A DNA stretch of 64,000 nucleotides from Nocardia thailandica NBRC 100428 (GCF_000308795.1 NZ_BAGK01000167.1:1-64000), one strand, 5' to 3'; positions 1-8,591 are shown, counted from the first letter of the stretch. Program-made: numbers and translations. Notes: generated by a model not told the origin, from the sequence alone.

Positions 1-78
1 GCCATGCAGTCACCCTACGTGGGTCGGGCCGTGCAGACCCACACGGGGCCGGGCATCACCCCAGGTACACGGCGGTTT
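1..78. other. Left-edge non-coding segment
   Basis: Short stretch beyond the 3' end of the integrase gene. It is GC-rich with short complementary segments (for example GGTCGGGCC and GGGGCCGGGC), but I see no tRNA 3' end, direct repeat or clear att core. An attachment site would be expected near here because int is the outermost gene, but it cannot be demonstrated without the other junction. Confidence 0.3.
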
Positions 79-1383
79 TCAGTCCAGGTCGACGGGCTCC
101 CCATCGGCATCGAACCACGTACCGTCGTCCTCGATCACCGGCTCAGTTCGTAACTGGGCCGTCAGCGCGCGAGCCGGATCGAAGTAGGCGTCCGTAGCCA
201 ACCGAGAGCGCGGCGCCGAAGACGGCATCAGATGCGTGTACACGCTCAACGTCGTCTTCGGGTCCGCGTGACCAAGATACTCGGCCAACTCCCGGACTGA
301 CACACCCGCAGCTAACTGCAAGCTCGCATACAGATGCCGCAGCGCATGCACCCCGTCGACGCGCTTACGCATCACCACCTGCGCCCGCCGGAACGCACCA
401 GCCCACTCCGTGCCCTGGAACAACTCCCCATACCAGGGATCCTCATCAGCGCGCACCATGACCAGCTCCACCGTGGTCATCCGGCCATCCAACGTCCCCC
501 ACGGCAACGTCACCGGCCGCGGCGGGAACGCCTCCATGTACGCGTCCACCCGGTCGATCACCCACGACGCCGCAGGCACGATCCGGGTCTTGTCCCCCTT
601 CGGCAGCGAGAACACCCGCCCCCCGGTCAGCCGCCGGATCTGCCGCCGCACCACGATCTCGTTGGTCTCGCGGTTGATGTCCTCCGGCGAGAACGCCAGG
701 ATCTCGCCGCGGCGCATCCCCTGCCCCGCACCCAACGGGACCACCAGCCGGGCCCGATCACTCAACGCGGCCTCGATCTTCAACAGGCGATCCTTTGTCC
801 ACGGCACCACCAGGCTCTTCGGCGCCCGCGGCCGCTTCACCCCGTCGGCCGTGCACGGGTTGACCGGGATCCACTTCGCCGCGACCGCGACCCTGAAGAT
901 GCCGGACACCTGCCGGAACAGCAGCACTTTGTAGAACTCGCCCAGCGGGTGCCCGTAGGCCTTGCGCTGGTTGAGCCAGTCCATCCACTCGATGACCTTC
1001 GTGCTGGCCGTCTCGGTCGACATCTTCCCGAAGAACGGCTCGATGTGATTGTCGTATTGCGTCTTCCAGGTGGTGCGCGAGCGAGGATTCGGCGACGACG
1101 CCTGCAGCCACAGCTCATAGGCGGCCGCGAACGGCTTCTTGCCCGCCTTGGGATCGATGTACTTGCGGTCCAGCAGCGAATCGTCGATGTGGGTCTGATA
1201 CGCCTGCGCCTCGCGCTTCTTGCCGTCCGGGAACGACTTCGACACCTCGTTGCCGGCGGGGTCGATCCAGCGGACCTTGTAGCGCATCCCCTTCCCGAAC
1301 CCGGCCTTCTTCTCCCGCTTCTTGCGGCGCGGGTTCTCAGGGTCGGGTTCCTCCTTCCACCACAGGTCCTCGATGTGGCTCAC
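79..1383 (-). CDS. int: Tyrosine recombinase (phage integrase)
   Basis: Site-specific recombinase that would integrate the phage DNA into the host chromosome and, with an excisionase, remove it. The N-terminal part (roughly residues 20-60) looks like an arm-site-binding domain, followed by a SAM-like core-binding domain and a C-terminal catalytic domain. The conserved residues are visible: Arg in GMRRGE, the H-x-x-R motif as HALRH, His in GHAD, and the nucleophilic Tyr in SVYTHL near residue 395. I place the start at GTG 1383, where GTGA overlaps the stop of the upstream excisionase gene. An in-frame upstream start at 1410 would lie inside xis. Length (434 aa) is normal for actinophage integrases. 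Confidence 0.93.
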   Translation of the reverse strand: MSHIEDLWWKEEPDPENPRRKKREKKAGFGKGMRYKVRWIDPAGNEVSKSFPDGKKREAQAYQTHIDDSLLDRKYIDPKAGKKPFAAAYELWLQASSPNPRSRTTWKTQYDNHIEPFFGKMSTETASTKVIEWMDWLNQRKAYGHPLGEFYKVLLFRQVSGIFRVAVAAKWIPVNPCTADGVKRPRAPKSLVVPWTKDRLLKIEAALSDRARLVVPLGAGQGMRRGEILAFSPEDINRETNEIVVRRQIRRLTGGRVFSLPKGDKTRIVPAASWVIDRVDAYMEAFPPRPVTLPWGTLDGRMTTVELVMVRADEDPWYGELFQGTEWAGAFRRAQVVMRKRVDGVHALRHLYASLQLAAGVSVRELAEYLGHADPKTTLSVYTHLMPSSAPRSRLATDAYFDPARALTAQLRTEPVIEDDGTWFDADGEPVDLD

Positions 1384-1622
1384 GCGGCCTCCTCGAGCGA
1401 CTGCAGCCACGCCTCGACCGCGGCGCGACGCCAGCGCAGGCCCTTGCCGATCTTGATGGCGGGCGGGCCGCCCTTACCCTTGCGCCATTCGTAGATCGTC
1501 TCGACGGACACACCGAGGTAGGTGGCGAGGTCGTCGATGGTCCACAGCCGTTCGGCGACAACGGCGGTCGCGGCAGCGGGCGCAGGCGTAACGTTCGTGG
1601 TTTTGCGGGTGTTGGTGGGCAT
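1380..1622 (-). CDS. xis: Excisionase-like / MerR-type HTH DNA-binding protein
   Basis: 80-aa protein whose residues 26-78 form a winged-helix excisionase/helix-turn-helix-17 type domain: LWTIDDLATYLGVS, then TIYEWRKG, then a basic GLRWRRAAVEAWL segment. Such proteins bind DNA near att sites and set the direction of integrase action, or act as small regulators. The first 20 residues are a Thr/Pro/Ala-rich tail. The ATG at 1622 is preceded by GGGAGT four bases upstream, and the stop overlaps the int GTG, so the two are translationally coupled. Whether it promotes excision or only regulates int cannot be decided from sequence. Confidence 0.75.
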   Translation of the reverse strand: MPTNTRKTTNVTPAPAAATAVVAERLWTIDDLATYLGVSVETIYEWRKGKGGPPAIKIGKGLRWRRAAVEAWLQSLEEAA

Positions 1623-1690
1623 TGGACTCCCGTTTCGTCGGTGTCGTTGTCCAATGCACTGTAATGCAGTACATTGCTCTACACCACCCC
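1623..1690 (-). promoter_or_regulatory. xis-int control region with CCAATGCA operator
   Basis: The gap upstream of xis contains CCAATGCACTGT at 1651-1662, one of five copies of a shared motif in this window, and an adjacent related sequence (AGCAATGTACTGCA on the minus strand, also found in similar form near 51.43 kb). A minus-strand TACAGT (complement of 1658-1663) could be a -10, but no convincing -35 sits 17 bases upstream. The operator is supported by the other copies; the exact promoter is not. Confidence 0.55.
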
Positions 1691-1798
1691 TGGCGCAGCA
1701 GGCCCCCGCGACGCCGCGCCAGGGTTTAGCCATGCCCCTATCCGGGTAGAGGACGCCGTCGTAGACTCCGTGCAACCAGCCAGCGCACAGGGGGCACC

Positions 1799-2401
1799 GT
1801 GACGTATCCGCCGACACCGCAGCCGAGCGGGCAGCACCCGATGCCGCCGTATCCACAGAACGCACCCGGCTACCCGCAGCAGCTGCCCACACCGCCGCAG
1901 AGAAGGGCCTCCCCCGCGATCATCGGCACGGTCGTAGCCGGTCTCGTCGCAGCACTCGTCGTGGCAGTCGTGGCCGTCACACAGTTGAGCGGGAGCGACA
2001 GCGACTCCTCCACAGTCCAGGTGGACTACGCATCGGCGCCGAAGGGCGTGTCGGGCAAGCTGGAATTCGCCGTGCTGGAGGTCGCCAACGGCCAGGACAC
2101 GGTCGGCGATCGCACCGCGCGGGGCAGCTTCACGACGATCACGTATCGCGTCACCAACATCGGCACATCGGCCGAGTCATACAACGCCGACGGCAACGTC
2201 TACCTGTTCGACGCCCAAGGCCGCATGCACAGCCTCGAGAACAAGACCTGGGGCAAGTCGGTCCAGTTGAACCCCGGCCTGTCGCAGACCTACCAGGTGT
2301 CGTGGGACATCCCCAGCGACGCAACCCCGAAGGAAGCGTCGTTCTCGGCGGGCATGGGCTCGCCGTTTGCTCGTGTCACACTGCCGGCGACGACTCGATA
2401 G
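1799..2401 (+). CDS. Membrane-anchored DUF4352-like protein
   Basis: 200-aa protein with a Pro/Gln/Tyr-rich cytoplasmic N-terminus (1-40), one transmembrane helix (about 42-64, Ala/Val-rich) and an extracytoplasmic beta-sandwich domain (about 75-200) resembling DUF4352/telokin-like domains (YRVTNIGTSAES, then NLYxFDAQG-like strands). GTG start preceded by GGGGG. It is one of only two rightward genes left of 56 kb and lies next to int, a usual place for genes expressed from the prophage. A surface role in lysogeny, such as blocking superinfection, is inference. Confidence 0.7.
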   Translation: MTYPPTPQPSGQHPMPPYPQNAPGYPQQLPTPPQRRASPAIIGTVVAGLVAALVVAVVAVTQLSGSDSDSSTVQVDYASAPKGVSGKLEFAVLEVANGQDTVGDRTARGSFTTITYRVTNIGTSAESYNADGNVYLFDAQGRMHSLENKTWGKSVQLNPGLSQTYQVSWDIPSDATPKEASFSAGMGSPFARVTLPATTR

Positions 2402-2726
2402 GCACGTCTATCGCGCATTCCCATCCCGAGGCGGTGCGGATCCAGCCTTGCGGTGACGGCGGGGTCATCCATGCCTCAGCTCCGACTCCGCGCAGCGCGG
2501 CCAGCTCGTCTTCGGTGATGTCGCGATGTGGCCACACCTCGACGGCGCCGGGCGCGGGGACGACGATGTGCCCGATCTGCTTCCACCAGCGCCAGCGGTG
2601 GTCGACGCGGTAGCAGGCTCGGCCGGTCGCCGGTCGGACAGTGACGCCGAGCGCGTGAAGAAGTCCGATGTCAGGCTCGTGGATATGGAGCACATCGAAC
2701 ACTTCAGGCCGCCGGGTCGAACGCAT
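2376..2726 (-). CDS. Hypothetical protein, convergent with the DUF4352-like gene
   Basis: 116-aa protein of unknown function, with a Trp-rich middle (WRWWKQIGHIVVP) and a conserved-looking DITEDELAAL segment. Its 3' end overlaps the end of the rightward DUF4352-like gene by 26 bp. The ATG follows a TAGGAT -10-like hexamer by six bases, which suggests a leaderless transcript separate from the late operon that terminates just upstream at 2.8 kb. It may therefore be expressed from the prophage. No family recognised. Confidence 0.55.
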   Translation of the reverse strand: MRSTRRPEVFDVLHIHEPDIGLLHALGVTVRPATGRACYRVDHRWRWWKQIGHIVVPAPGAVEVWPHRDITEDELAALRGVGAEAWMTPPSPQGWIRTASGWECAIDVPIESSPAV

Positions 2727-2792
2727 GTTCGAATCCTATCGTGTGTTTGCTGGGAACGCACCCACCGGATCGAACACTGTCCAGTCACGACG

Positions 2793-2823
2793 AAAACGCC
2801 CCCGACCAGGACGGTCGGGGGCG
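2793..2823 (-). terminator. Rho-independent terminator of the late operon
   Basis: Perfect 11-bp inverted repeat (2797-2807 with 2813-2823, arms CGCCCCCGACC/GGTCGGGGGCG) around a 5-nt loop. It is followed in the minus-strand transcript by a TTTT run (2793-2796). It begins 15 bp after the stop of the last tail gene, so it ends leftward structural transcription before the lysogeny genes. Confidence 0.9.
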
Positions 2824-2837
2824 CTTCGGTGGTGCTG

Positions 2838-3893
2838 TCAGGTTACTCGCACGTAGGTGGTGGCTCCGGCCTGGATGGTGGCGGCGTAGGTGCCGTCCCA
2901 GGTGCCGAAGCCCTTGCGTTCCACGGTGATCAGGTCGCCGGTGACGACGTCGGTGGTCACCGAGTGGTTCGTCGGCGAGGTGGTGTCGGAGCCGGACTCG
3001 GCGCCCACCTGGACGCCGTTCTTCATGATCCGGACGCGGATGTCGTTGCCGCCGGCGCCCGCGGTCCAGGTGAGCTGGACGGTGATCGTGGCGCCGGTCT
3101 TGGATCCGTTAACGACCAGAGCGTTGCCGGAGACCGTGCTGCCGGGGTAGCCGGTGGTGTCGGCGGTCCAGCTCGGGACCACCGTGTAGGTGGTCGACGT
3201 GGTCGCGGTGCCGTTCTTCGTCATGCCGGACGGCATGAAGGTCTGCGCCGCCGCGGCCAGGGTGCCGGTCGCAGAGAACGGGGCGGTCGTCCGTGCGACG
3301 ACGGCTCCGGTGAGTGATCCGGCCGCGGTGAACGGTGCTCCGGCGGCGGGCTTCTGGATGCCGGTGAGCAGCCCGGTCGCGGAGAACTGGGCCAGCGCGG
3401 TCGGCACGGCCGCCGCGGACAGGTCGCCGGTGCCGGCGAACGGTGCCACGCCCTGGTTGGTCGGGATCAGCAGCGTGCCCTCGCCAGTGAACTGGGCGGT
3501 CGGGGCAGCAGCCTGGATCGCCGACAGCAGGCCAGCGGCCGAAAACTGGGCCGTCGTGACGGGGGCTGCGGCCGCGGCGAGGGCGCCTACAGCTCCGGCC
3601 TCGGCGGTGAGCCGGTCGGTCGGGATCCGGAACGTGCCGGTGCCGGCGAACGGCGCGCCGGGGGCGGGGACCTGGACGGCGGTGAGGCCGCCGGTCGCGG
3701 AGAACCCGGCCAGGGCGGCGGGGATCGCCACGACAGTCAGGGTGCCTTCGGCGACCGCCGCGGCCAGTGGCGGCGGGATGTAGAAGCGGTCGGGCAGGTG
3801 GGCGCGGGTGCCGGTCGGCAGGCCCGCTTGCGTGGTGCCGCCGTCTGGCAGGGCCGCTACCCAGCGTGTGCCGGTGGGGAGCGGGGCGGCCAT
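2838..3893 (-). CDS. Minor tail protein with repeated beta motifs
   Basis: 351-aa protein, the last gene of the late operon. Residues about 40-220 are built from degenerate repeats of the type PFSATGTLxAA or FxGTGxLxI, alternating roughly every 20-25 residues. The C-terminal 120 residues form a Ser/Thr/Gly-rich beta-sandwich ending in TYVRVT. Such repeat-plus-jelly-roll proteins are common at the tail tips of actinophages and may touch the host surface. The exact role is unknown. Confidence 0.7.
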   Translation of the reverse strand: MAAPLPTGTRWVAALPDGGTTQAGLPTGTRAHLPDRFYIPPPLAAAVAEGTLTVVAIPAALAGFSATGGLTAVQVPAPGAPFAGTGTFRIPTDRLTAEAGAVGALAAAAAPVTTAQFSAAGLLSAIQAAAPTAQFTGEGTLLIPTNQGVAPFAGTGDLSAAAVPTALAQFSATGLLTGIQKPAAGAPFTAAGSLTGAVVARTTAPFSATGTLAAAAQTFMPSGMTKNGTATTSTTYTVVPSWTADTTGYPGSTVSGNALVVNGSKTGATITVQLTWTAGAGGNDIRVRIMKNGVQVGAESGSDTTSPTNHSVTTDVVTGDLITVERKGFGTWDGTYAATIQAGATTYVRVT

Positions 3894-3894
3894 G

Positions 3895-4248
3895 TCAGCT
3901 CACCGAGAACGAGGGGGTGACCTTGATGGTGCCAGCCGAGCCGAGGGTGATGCTGGGGGCGAGGGCGCACTTGTCGTAGAATGTGCCGCCGCTGGACGCC
4001 GACCACAGGCCTGCGTAGGAGAACGAGCCGGAGGGCGCGTTGAAGGTCAGCTCGGCCATCGACAGCGAGCCGCCGCTGCCGGAGGTCCAGGTGCCCTGGA
4101 CGCGGGCATAGGAGCCGCCGGAGGCTTCGGAGGTGCCGGTGGTGCCGGGGTCGCCGGTGTGCAGGGACACCCAGACGGTGGAGGCGCCGGAGAGGGTCTT
4201 GTAGGCGTCGGCGAGGACCTGCCGAGTAGTGCCAACAGCTATTGCCAT
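3895..4248 (-). CDS. Minor tail protein (tail-fibre type)
   Basis: 117-aa protein starting MAIAVGTTRQ, with the pattern SLHTGDPGTTGTSEASGGSYAR followed by a beta-rich domain (AELTFNAP, AGLWSASSGGTFYDK, SITLGSAGTIKVTPSFSVS). This small tail protein recurs in actinophages beside other tip genes. The start was set at ATG 4248; longer in-frame reading upstream is low-complexity antisense of the neighbouring gene. Confidence 0.7.
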   Translation of the reverse strand: MAIAVGTTRQVLADAYKTLSGASTVWVSLHTGDPGTTGTSEASGGSYARVQGTWTSGSGGSLSMAELTFNAPSGSFSYAGLWSASSGGTFYDKCALAPSITLGSAGTIKVTPSFSVS

Positions 4249-4252
4249 GAGA

Positions 4253-4561
4253 TCAGTCCTGTCGGGCCACTTGGCCCCGGTACCAGCAGAAATCCTTGCC
4301 GTCCGAGAAGTGGACGTAGATGCGGAATTTCGCTGGGATGGTGATGGTGTCCGACACCTCGGACTGGATGAGCCACGACACCCACGCGGTGGTGACGGTG
4401 GCCGACCATTCGGCCAGGACGGTGTCGGTGTGGTCGTAGATGCGCAGGGTGCAGGTCGTGCCGACCGGGATGAAATTGCCCTCGGGCACGACGATTTGGT
4501 GGACGAAGTCCTGGCCGGGGACCAAGACGATGGTTTCGATGAGGGGCTCGTTGCCGAGCAT
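4253..4561 (-). CDS. LtfC/Gp6-type beta-sandwich tail protein
   Basis: 102-aa all-beta protein (DFVHQIVVPEGNFIPVGTTCTLRIYD, then WSATVTTAWVSWLIQSEVSDTITIPAKFRIYVHFSDGKD) that resembles the small beta-sandwich modules placed between actinophage minor tail genes. It lies 18 bp after the 410-aa tail gene and 4 bp before the next. It is probably a structural module; the family assignment comes from memory of the pattern and is tentative. Confidence 0.6.
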   Translation of the reverse strand: MLGNEPLIETIVLVPGQDFVHQIVVPEGNFIPVGTTCTLRIYDHTDTVLAEWSATVTTAWVSWLIQSEVSDTITIPAKFRIYVHFSDGKDFCWYRGQVARQD

Positions 4562-4579
4562 CCGGGCCTCCCGGACGGG

Positions 4580-5812
4580 TCAGATACCGACGCCGGAGTA
4601 GATGCGGACGTCGTCGAACGCCGCGGAGTTCGATCCGTCGCGCTCGACACGCAGACCGGCGTAAGCGTTGGTGGAGGGCACGACGTCGTGGACGTTGCCC
4701 GCGTACAGGGCCGGGGTGCCGTTGATTTCGAGCCAGCAGACGCCGTCGTAGACGGAGAAGGCGAGCTTGTCGCCGTCGGCGACCGTGACGCCGCGGTTCG
4801 AGAAGTCGTAGAACGACGGGGTGCCGTTGACGCTGGAGGTCACGCGGCCGAGGTAGACCTGACCGGAGAAGATGTTCGCGGTCAGAGCTTGGTCACCGGC
4901 GGCGTTCATGCACAGCATCAGCCCGGAGTCCGAGGCGGTCGACGGGCTGCGGACGACGGCCTCGATGCGGGCGCGGCCATTGAGGTTGCCGACGTTGCGG
5001 GTGAGTCCGACCGAGTTGTTGTTGCTGCCGGTGTGGACGTACCGGTTGCTGACGATGCCCGCGTCGGTGCCGAGCTGGGTCCAGCCGTTGCCCGCAGCGC
5101 CGTCGGCCCGGTTGAAGTCGTCGTAGAAGATCGACGACCACACGGTCTTCGGCGGGATGCTCGATGGCCTGTCGTAGTGGTTGATCCAGCGGATGTACAC
5201 GTTGCAGTAGGAGCGGTTGACCAGGCGGACGCAGCGGCGCAGCGGTGAGAGCTTGTATGCCTCGGTCGGCATGACGGAGCCGACGTAGCTGTTGTTGAGC
5301 CAGATGCGCAGCCAGGCGTCGTTATCGCACCAGACCCGCACGGTGAGGGTCTTGCCGTTGAAGCTCCCGACGGGCGAGTCCCAGGTCCCGATCAAGTTGA
5401 TCGGGGTGAACATATCGGGGAATTCGCCCACGACGATGTTGTCGTCGAAGCCGCCGAGCTCGTGCTTGAAGCCGACCCCGACCGCCTTCTGGAAAAGATC
5501 ACTGCCGATCCGCACCCAGGAGTCGGTGAAAACGATGTAAAAGTGCTGGTTGTCGGCGCCCGACACCGGATACCACAGCTCGGCTTCGAAGCCCCAGTTC
5601 GGCGTGAACGGCTGCCACTCGTAGCTGGGGCCGCGGCCGTCAGAGTTGACGGCCTGCTCGGTGACGACCAACTCCTCGAGGTTGTTGATGTAGGACTCGC
5701 CGCCGCCGAGGTGCCGCCAGGGCCGTTGCAGCGGGTTCTCCGGCGGCCGGTCGAAGGTGTCACGCCAGCCCGCCCACGCCAACGGCAAGTTGCGGCGGAT
5801 CAAGAAGCTCAC
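4580..5812 (-). CDS. Large minor tail protein with concanavalin-like domain
   Basis: 410-aa beta-rich protein. The N-terminal half (WAGWRDTFDRPPENPLQRPW) and the C-terminal half (about 225-405, starting FYDDFNRADGAAG) each read like a lectin/glucanase-type jelly roll; the DDFNRADG motif is typical of such domains in actinophage tail proteins. It probably binds carbohydrate or forms the tail tip. It overlaps the preceding gene by 4 bp (5809-5812). Confidence 0.7.
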   Translation of the reverse strand: MSFLIRRNLPLAWAGWRDTFDRPPENPLQRPWRHLGGGESYINNLEELVVTEQAVNSDGRGPSYEWQPFTPNWGFEAELWYPVSGADNQHFYIVFTDSWVRIGSDLFQKAVGVGFKHELGGFDDNIVVGEFPDMFTPINLIGTWDSPVGSFNGKTLTVRVWCDNDAWLRIWLNNSYVGSVMPTEAYKLSPLRRCVRLVNRSYCNVYIRWINHYDRPSSIPPKTVWSSIFYDDFNRADGAAGNGWTQLGTDAGIVSNRYVHTGSNNNSVGLTRNVGNLNGRARIEAVVRSPSTASDSGLMLCMNAAGDQALTANIFSGQVYLGRVTSSVNGTPSFYDFSNRGVTVADGDKLAFSVYDGVCWLEINGTPALYAGNVHDVVPSTNAYAGLRVERDGSNSAAFDDVRIYSGVGI

Positions 5813-6132
5813 TCGCCGGCCTCGAACGCTCCGGAGATGGTGCCGCCATAGTCGGCGAGGAACGCGCGGATCCCGGCCAACGCCAGCCGGTTGCCGCGTA
5901 GCCCGAGCCGGTCAGCCGGGTCGAGGTGTACGCGCAGCTCATCCGGGATCGCGTTGAAGCGGGCGATCGCGGCGTCCAGGATCTCGATCGCGCGCGCGGC
6001 CGGGGTCATGTCGAACAGGCCCTCGAGGCTGTCGACGTCGAATGCCGCGGCCCACAGGGCTTCCCGATAGGGCTGGATCTGGGGCGCGGACTCGATCGTG
6101 CCGGTCGCGCCGATGCAGTGAAAGGACAGCAC
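5809..6132 (-). CDS. Hypothetical protein in the tail module
   Basis: 107-aa, mostly alpha-helical protein with a GTG start. No domain recognised. Its position between two minor tail genes, with a 4-bp overlap to the next, suggests a tail-associated or assembly role. Confidence 0.6.
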   Translation of the reverse strand: MLSFHCIGATGTIESAPQIQPYREALWAAAFDVDSLEGLFDMTPAARAIEILDAAIARFNAIPDELRVHLDPADRLGLRGNRLALAGIRAFLADYGGTISGAFEAGE

Positions 6133-6141
6133 GACAGCCTC

Positions 6142-6807
6142 CTAAGGCTTCGGCGTGAACACGCCAGCGACCGCGATCTGCAGCACCTGCGGCGCGACGG
6201 ATCCGGTGATCGTGGGGACGGTGTAGAAGAAGCGCTCCTTGTCCAGCACAGGGACCTCGAGGAGCGGAATGTTGTAGCGGGTCACGTTCGCGCCGATGGT
6301 GGCCGTGGTGTACGTCGTCGCCGAGGTGCCGGTGGCGTTCCACTTTCGGCACTCGATCGACATGCCTGCGGGCTGGGACAGCAGCGCGATGTGGACGTCG
6401 GTCAAGTAGGCGTCCTGGTCGTCGGGCACGTTCAGCACGGGCCCGAGCAACAACTCGTTGCCGCCGAGGACGACCGCGGCCGAGGCCACGACACACTCGA
6501 TGATCCAAAAAGAGCTGTTCAGATAGGCTTTGTCGGCGATGTCGACAGCATCGGCAGCAGCATTCGCGGCGGCCTGGGAGGCGGTGACTGCTTCATCGGC
6601 GTGGCCGTCAACGACCGCGATAGCGTCATAGGCCCCGTTGATCCGACCGCGAACCTCCACACCGTGGACGTTCTGGGCGTTGCCGAACGCGCCGAGGACG
6701 CCGGACTTCATCGAAGCCTTGGCGTCCTCTTCGGTGGCGAGCTGCAGGGGCCGGAAGTCGCCCGGCTGTTTCGCGCCGTCGGGCGTAGTGCCGATGGGGT
6801 AACTCAC
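6142..6807 (-). CDS. Minor tail protein
   Basis: 221-aa protein with a helical first half (an Ala-rich segment near residues 75-95, possibly a coiled coil) and a beta-rich second half. It resembles the stem-plus-head organisation of small tail fibres. GTG start at 6807. It lies directly after the lysis genes in transcription order. Specific function unknown. Confidence 0.6.
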   Translation of the reverse strand: MSYPIGTTPDGAKQPGDFRPLQLATEEDAKASMKSGVLGAFGNAQNVHGVEVRGRINGAYDAIAVVDGHADEAVTASQAAANAAADAVDIADKAYLNSSFWIIECVVASAAVVLGGNELLLGPVLNVPDDQDAYLTDVHIALLSQPAGMSIECRKWNATGTSATTYTTATIGANVTRYNIPLLEVPVLDKERFFYTVPTITGSVAPQVLQIAVAGVFTPKP

Positions 6808-6823
6808 GAGTCACCCCCGACGG

Positions 6824-7147
6824 TCAGATCGAGTTGGAGATTTCGGGCGGGATCGGCGGCGGTGGCGGCGAGGGGACGTGGGTGCGGATGAATTCGAGCA
6901 GGTCCTTGACGTAGTCGGTCAGGATGTCGATGCGGCGCACGTCGCGGTAATGCTGCAGGACGTCGGCTTCGTGCTGGGTCTCCAGCTTCGCGATCCGGGT
7001 GCGCAAGTCCGACAGCTCGGCGCTCAGCGGCGCGAGGACCGTCTTGAAGTCCTCGCGCTGCGAGTCGAGCGTGCGTGACTTCGGCGCGACGAAGCCGACC
7101 AGGATGCCGAGTACCGCCGTCACCGCGGGGATGATGACGGACCACAT
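6824..7147 (-). CDS. Single-TM coiled-coil protein beside the holin
   Basis: 107 aa: N-terminal membrane helix (about 3-21, VIIPAVTAVLGILVGFVAP), then a long coiled coil (about 28-85) and a Pro-rich tail (PSPPPPPIPPE). It resembles the DUF2746-like proteins found next to actinophage holins. Membrane anchor plus coiled coil also fits a spanin-like or holin-modulating role. It is 3 bp downstream of the holin gene. Confidence 0.65.
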   Translation of the reverse strand: MWSVIIPAVTAVLGILVGFVAPKSRTLDSQREDFKTVLAPLSAELSDLRTRIAKLETQHEADVLQHYRDVRRIDILTDYVKDLLEFIRTHVPSPPPPPIPPEISNSI

Positions 7148-7150
7148 GCG

Positions 7151-7492
7151 TCAGCCGATCGACGGAGTCTTGTACGCGGCGACGCCCAGACCCAGGGCGG
7201 TGGCGACCAGCGCGACCACGGCCGCGGCCTGCGAGTCGCTGAGGACGCCGTAGGTGATCAGGGCGGGCTGCGCGACCGTCAGGATCCGGTACAGCCAGGT
7301 GCGCCAGGTCGCGGTCGAGTTGGCGCCGGCGACAGTGAAGCCGAGCACGGCGCCGACGATCGAGACCCACAGGGCGGCGTCGGCGTCGTTGAGTAGGCCG
7401 AGGGTGACCAGCAGGACCTGCAGGGGCGCCAGCAGCGTGTACAGGCGGCCGCGCGCGTCGGCGGTGAGGTCGCGGAGGGTGTCGAAGGACAT
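7151..7492 (-). CDS. Holin
   Basis: 113-aa membrane protein with about three hydrophobic helices (residues 20-38, 42-58 and 85-107) and a soluble N-terminus with DLTADARGRLYTLLAPLQ. Size, topology and position directly after the endolysin gene match actinophage holins. It would form the inner-membrane lesion that releases or activates the endolysin. Confidence 0.8.
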   Translation of the reverse strand: MSFDTLRDLTADARGRLYTLLAPLQVLLVTLGLLNDADAALWVSIVGAVLGFTVAGANSTATWRTWLYRILTVAQPALITYGVLSDSQAAAVVALVATALGLGVAAYKTPSIG

Positions 7493-7523
7493 TGAGATAC
7501 CTCGTGATTGGGGGTGCGCCGCG

Positions 7524-8591
7524 TCAGGCGGCGTCGGGGAGAGGGGTGTCGCGGTCGCCCGCGGTCAGCAGGCCGAGGGTCGGCTTGGGGGTCCAGTGGA
7601 TGCGGCCGCGCTCGAAGTCCTGGTAGGCCGCGCCGTCGAACGGCTGCTCGTCGGAGACGGGCCAGCCGAACTTGCCGTTCTCGAACCCGGAGCGGTTCCA
7701 GTGGTCGCGGATCGCGCCGTGGACCCAGTAGGCGGGCTGCCCGTAGCGGCGGTAGACCGCGCCGCGCTGGAAGCCCTGCACGTCACCCCAGTTGGCGCCG
7801 TCGGGGCCCTTCAGGACGGTGTGGTCGGTCGTCGGGTAGCCGAGGCCGCCGGCTTCCCAGCCGAGGCCGGCGAACTTGTCCCAGAGGGTGTCTGGGATCG
7901 GGTGCGCGCCGGTGGCCGGGGACCAGTAGATGTAGCCGCGCTCGAACTGCGCCCACTTCCCGATCTTGTCGGGGCAGGTGTTCTCGCCGACGGTGAGCCG
8001 CTTGCCCAGCCACGGCGAGACCGCGGCCTTGGCGTCGATCTCGTTGCGGACCGGCGCGGGGGCGGTGCCGCCCGCGTACTCGGCGACGTAGCCGGCGAAC
8101 ACGTCCCAGGGGAAGTTGGGGCCGACGTCGGTGTGGTCGCCGATGCCGAGGGCGTCGGTGACGTAGCGGTGGTCGGAGATACCGTCGGCGCGCCGGTAGG
8201 GCGGGGTGATGACGGTGGTGGCGAACTTGTACTTGCGGGCGTCCTCGACGGCGAGGTAGGCGGCGATGCGCAGGTCGCGGTCGATGGCGAGCCACTGCTG
8301 CCGCGACCACGCGGAGCGGGAGCCGGCGAAGCACAGGTTGATGGTCTGGGAGTTGGCGTCGAGCACCGACCACGATGCGTAGTCGGTGTCGACGACGTTG
8401 CAGACGATGCCGTCGCGGACCGTGTAGTGGTAGGAGACGCCGTTGTCCGGGTTGTTCAGGTAGCCGGCGAGCGATTCGGCGCTGCCGTTGCCCTCCTGTG
8501 TGTGCAGCAGGAAGTTGGTGACGCGGGCGCCCCAGCGGGACGAGCGCGAGTTGCCGAAGGCGTCGATTTCGGTGAAGTCGGGACGGGTCAC
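7524..8591 (-). CDS. lysA: Endolysin: N-acetylmuramoyl-L-alanine amidase with LGFP repeats
   Basis: 355 aa. The N-terminal amidase_2/PGRP domain (about 1-170) shows candidate Zn ligands in LLHTQEG and GDHTDVGP, the latter also with the Asp typical of the family. It would cut the amide bond between MurNAc and the stem peptide. The C-terminal half (about 185-345) carries several LGFP repeats (YIYWSPATGAH, GWEAGGLGYPTT, FGWPVSDEQ), the wall-binding module of Mycobacteriales. GTG start overlapping the previous stop (GTGA). It works with the holin just downstream and Lysin B at 31.8 kb. Confidence 0.93.
   Translation of the reverse strand: MTRPDFTEIDAFGNSRSSRWGARVTNFLLHTQEGNGSAESLAGYLNNPDNGVSYHYTVRDGIVCNVVDTDYASWSVLDANSQTINLCFAGSRSAWSRQQWLAIDRDLRIAAYLAVEDARKYKFATTVITPPYRRADGISDHRYVTDALGIGDHTDVGPNFPWDVFAGYVAEYAGGTAPAPVRNEIDAKAAVSPWLGKRLTVGENTCPDKIGKWAQFERGYIYWSPATGAHPIPDTLWDKFAGLGWEAGGLGYPTTDHTVLKGPDGANWGDVQGFQRGAVYRRYGQPAYWVHGAIRDHWNRSGFENGKFGWPVSDEQPFDGAAYQDFERGRIHWTPKPTLGLLTAGDRDTPLPDAA

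Noticed and set aside
1..78. attL/attP core
   Set aside because: No direct repeat partner or tRNA 3' end can be identified inside the window.
2526..3317. Long rightward open frame opposite the last tail gene
   Set aside because: Gly/Val/Arg-rich low complexity typical of the antisense of GC-rich genes; no ribosome site.
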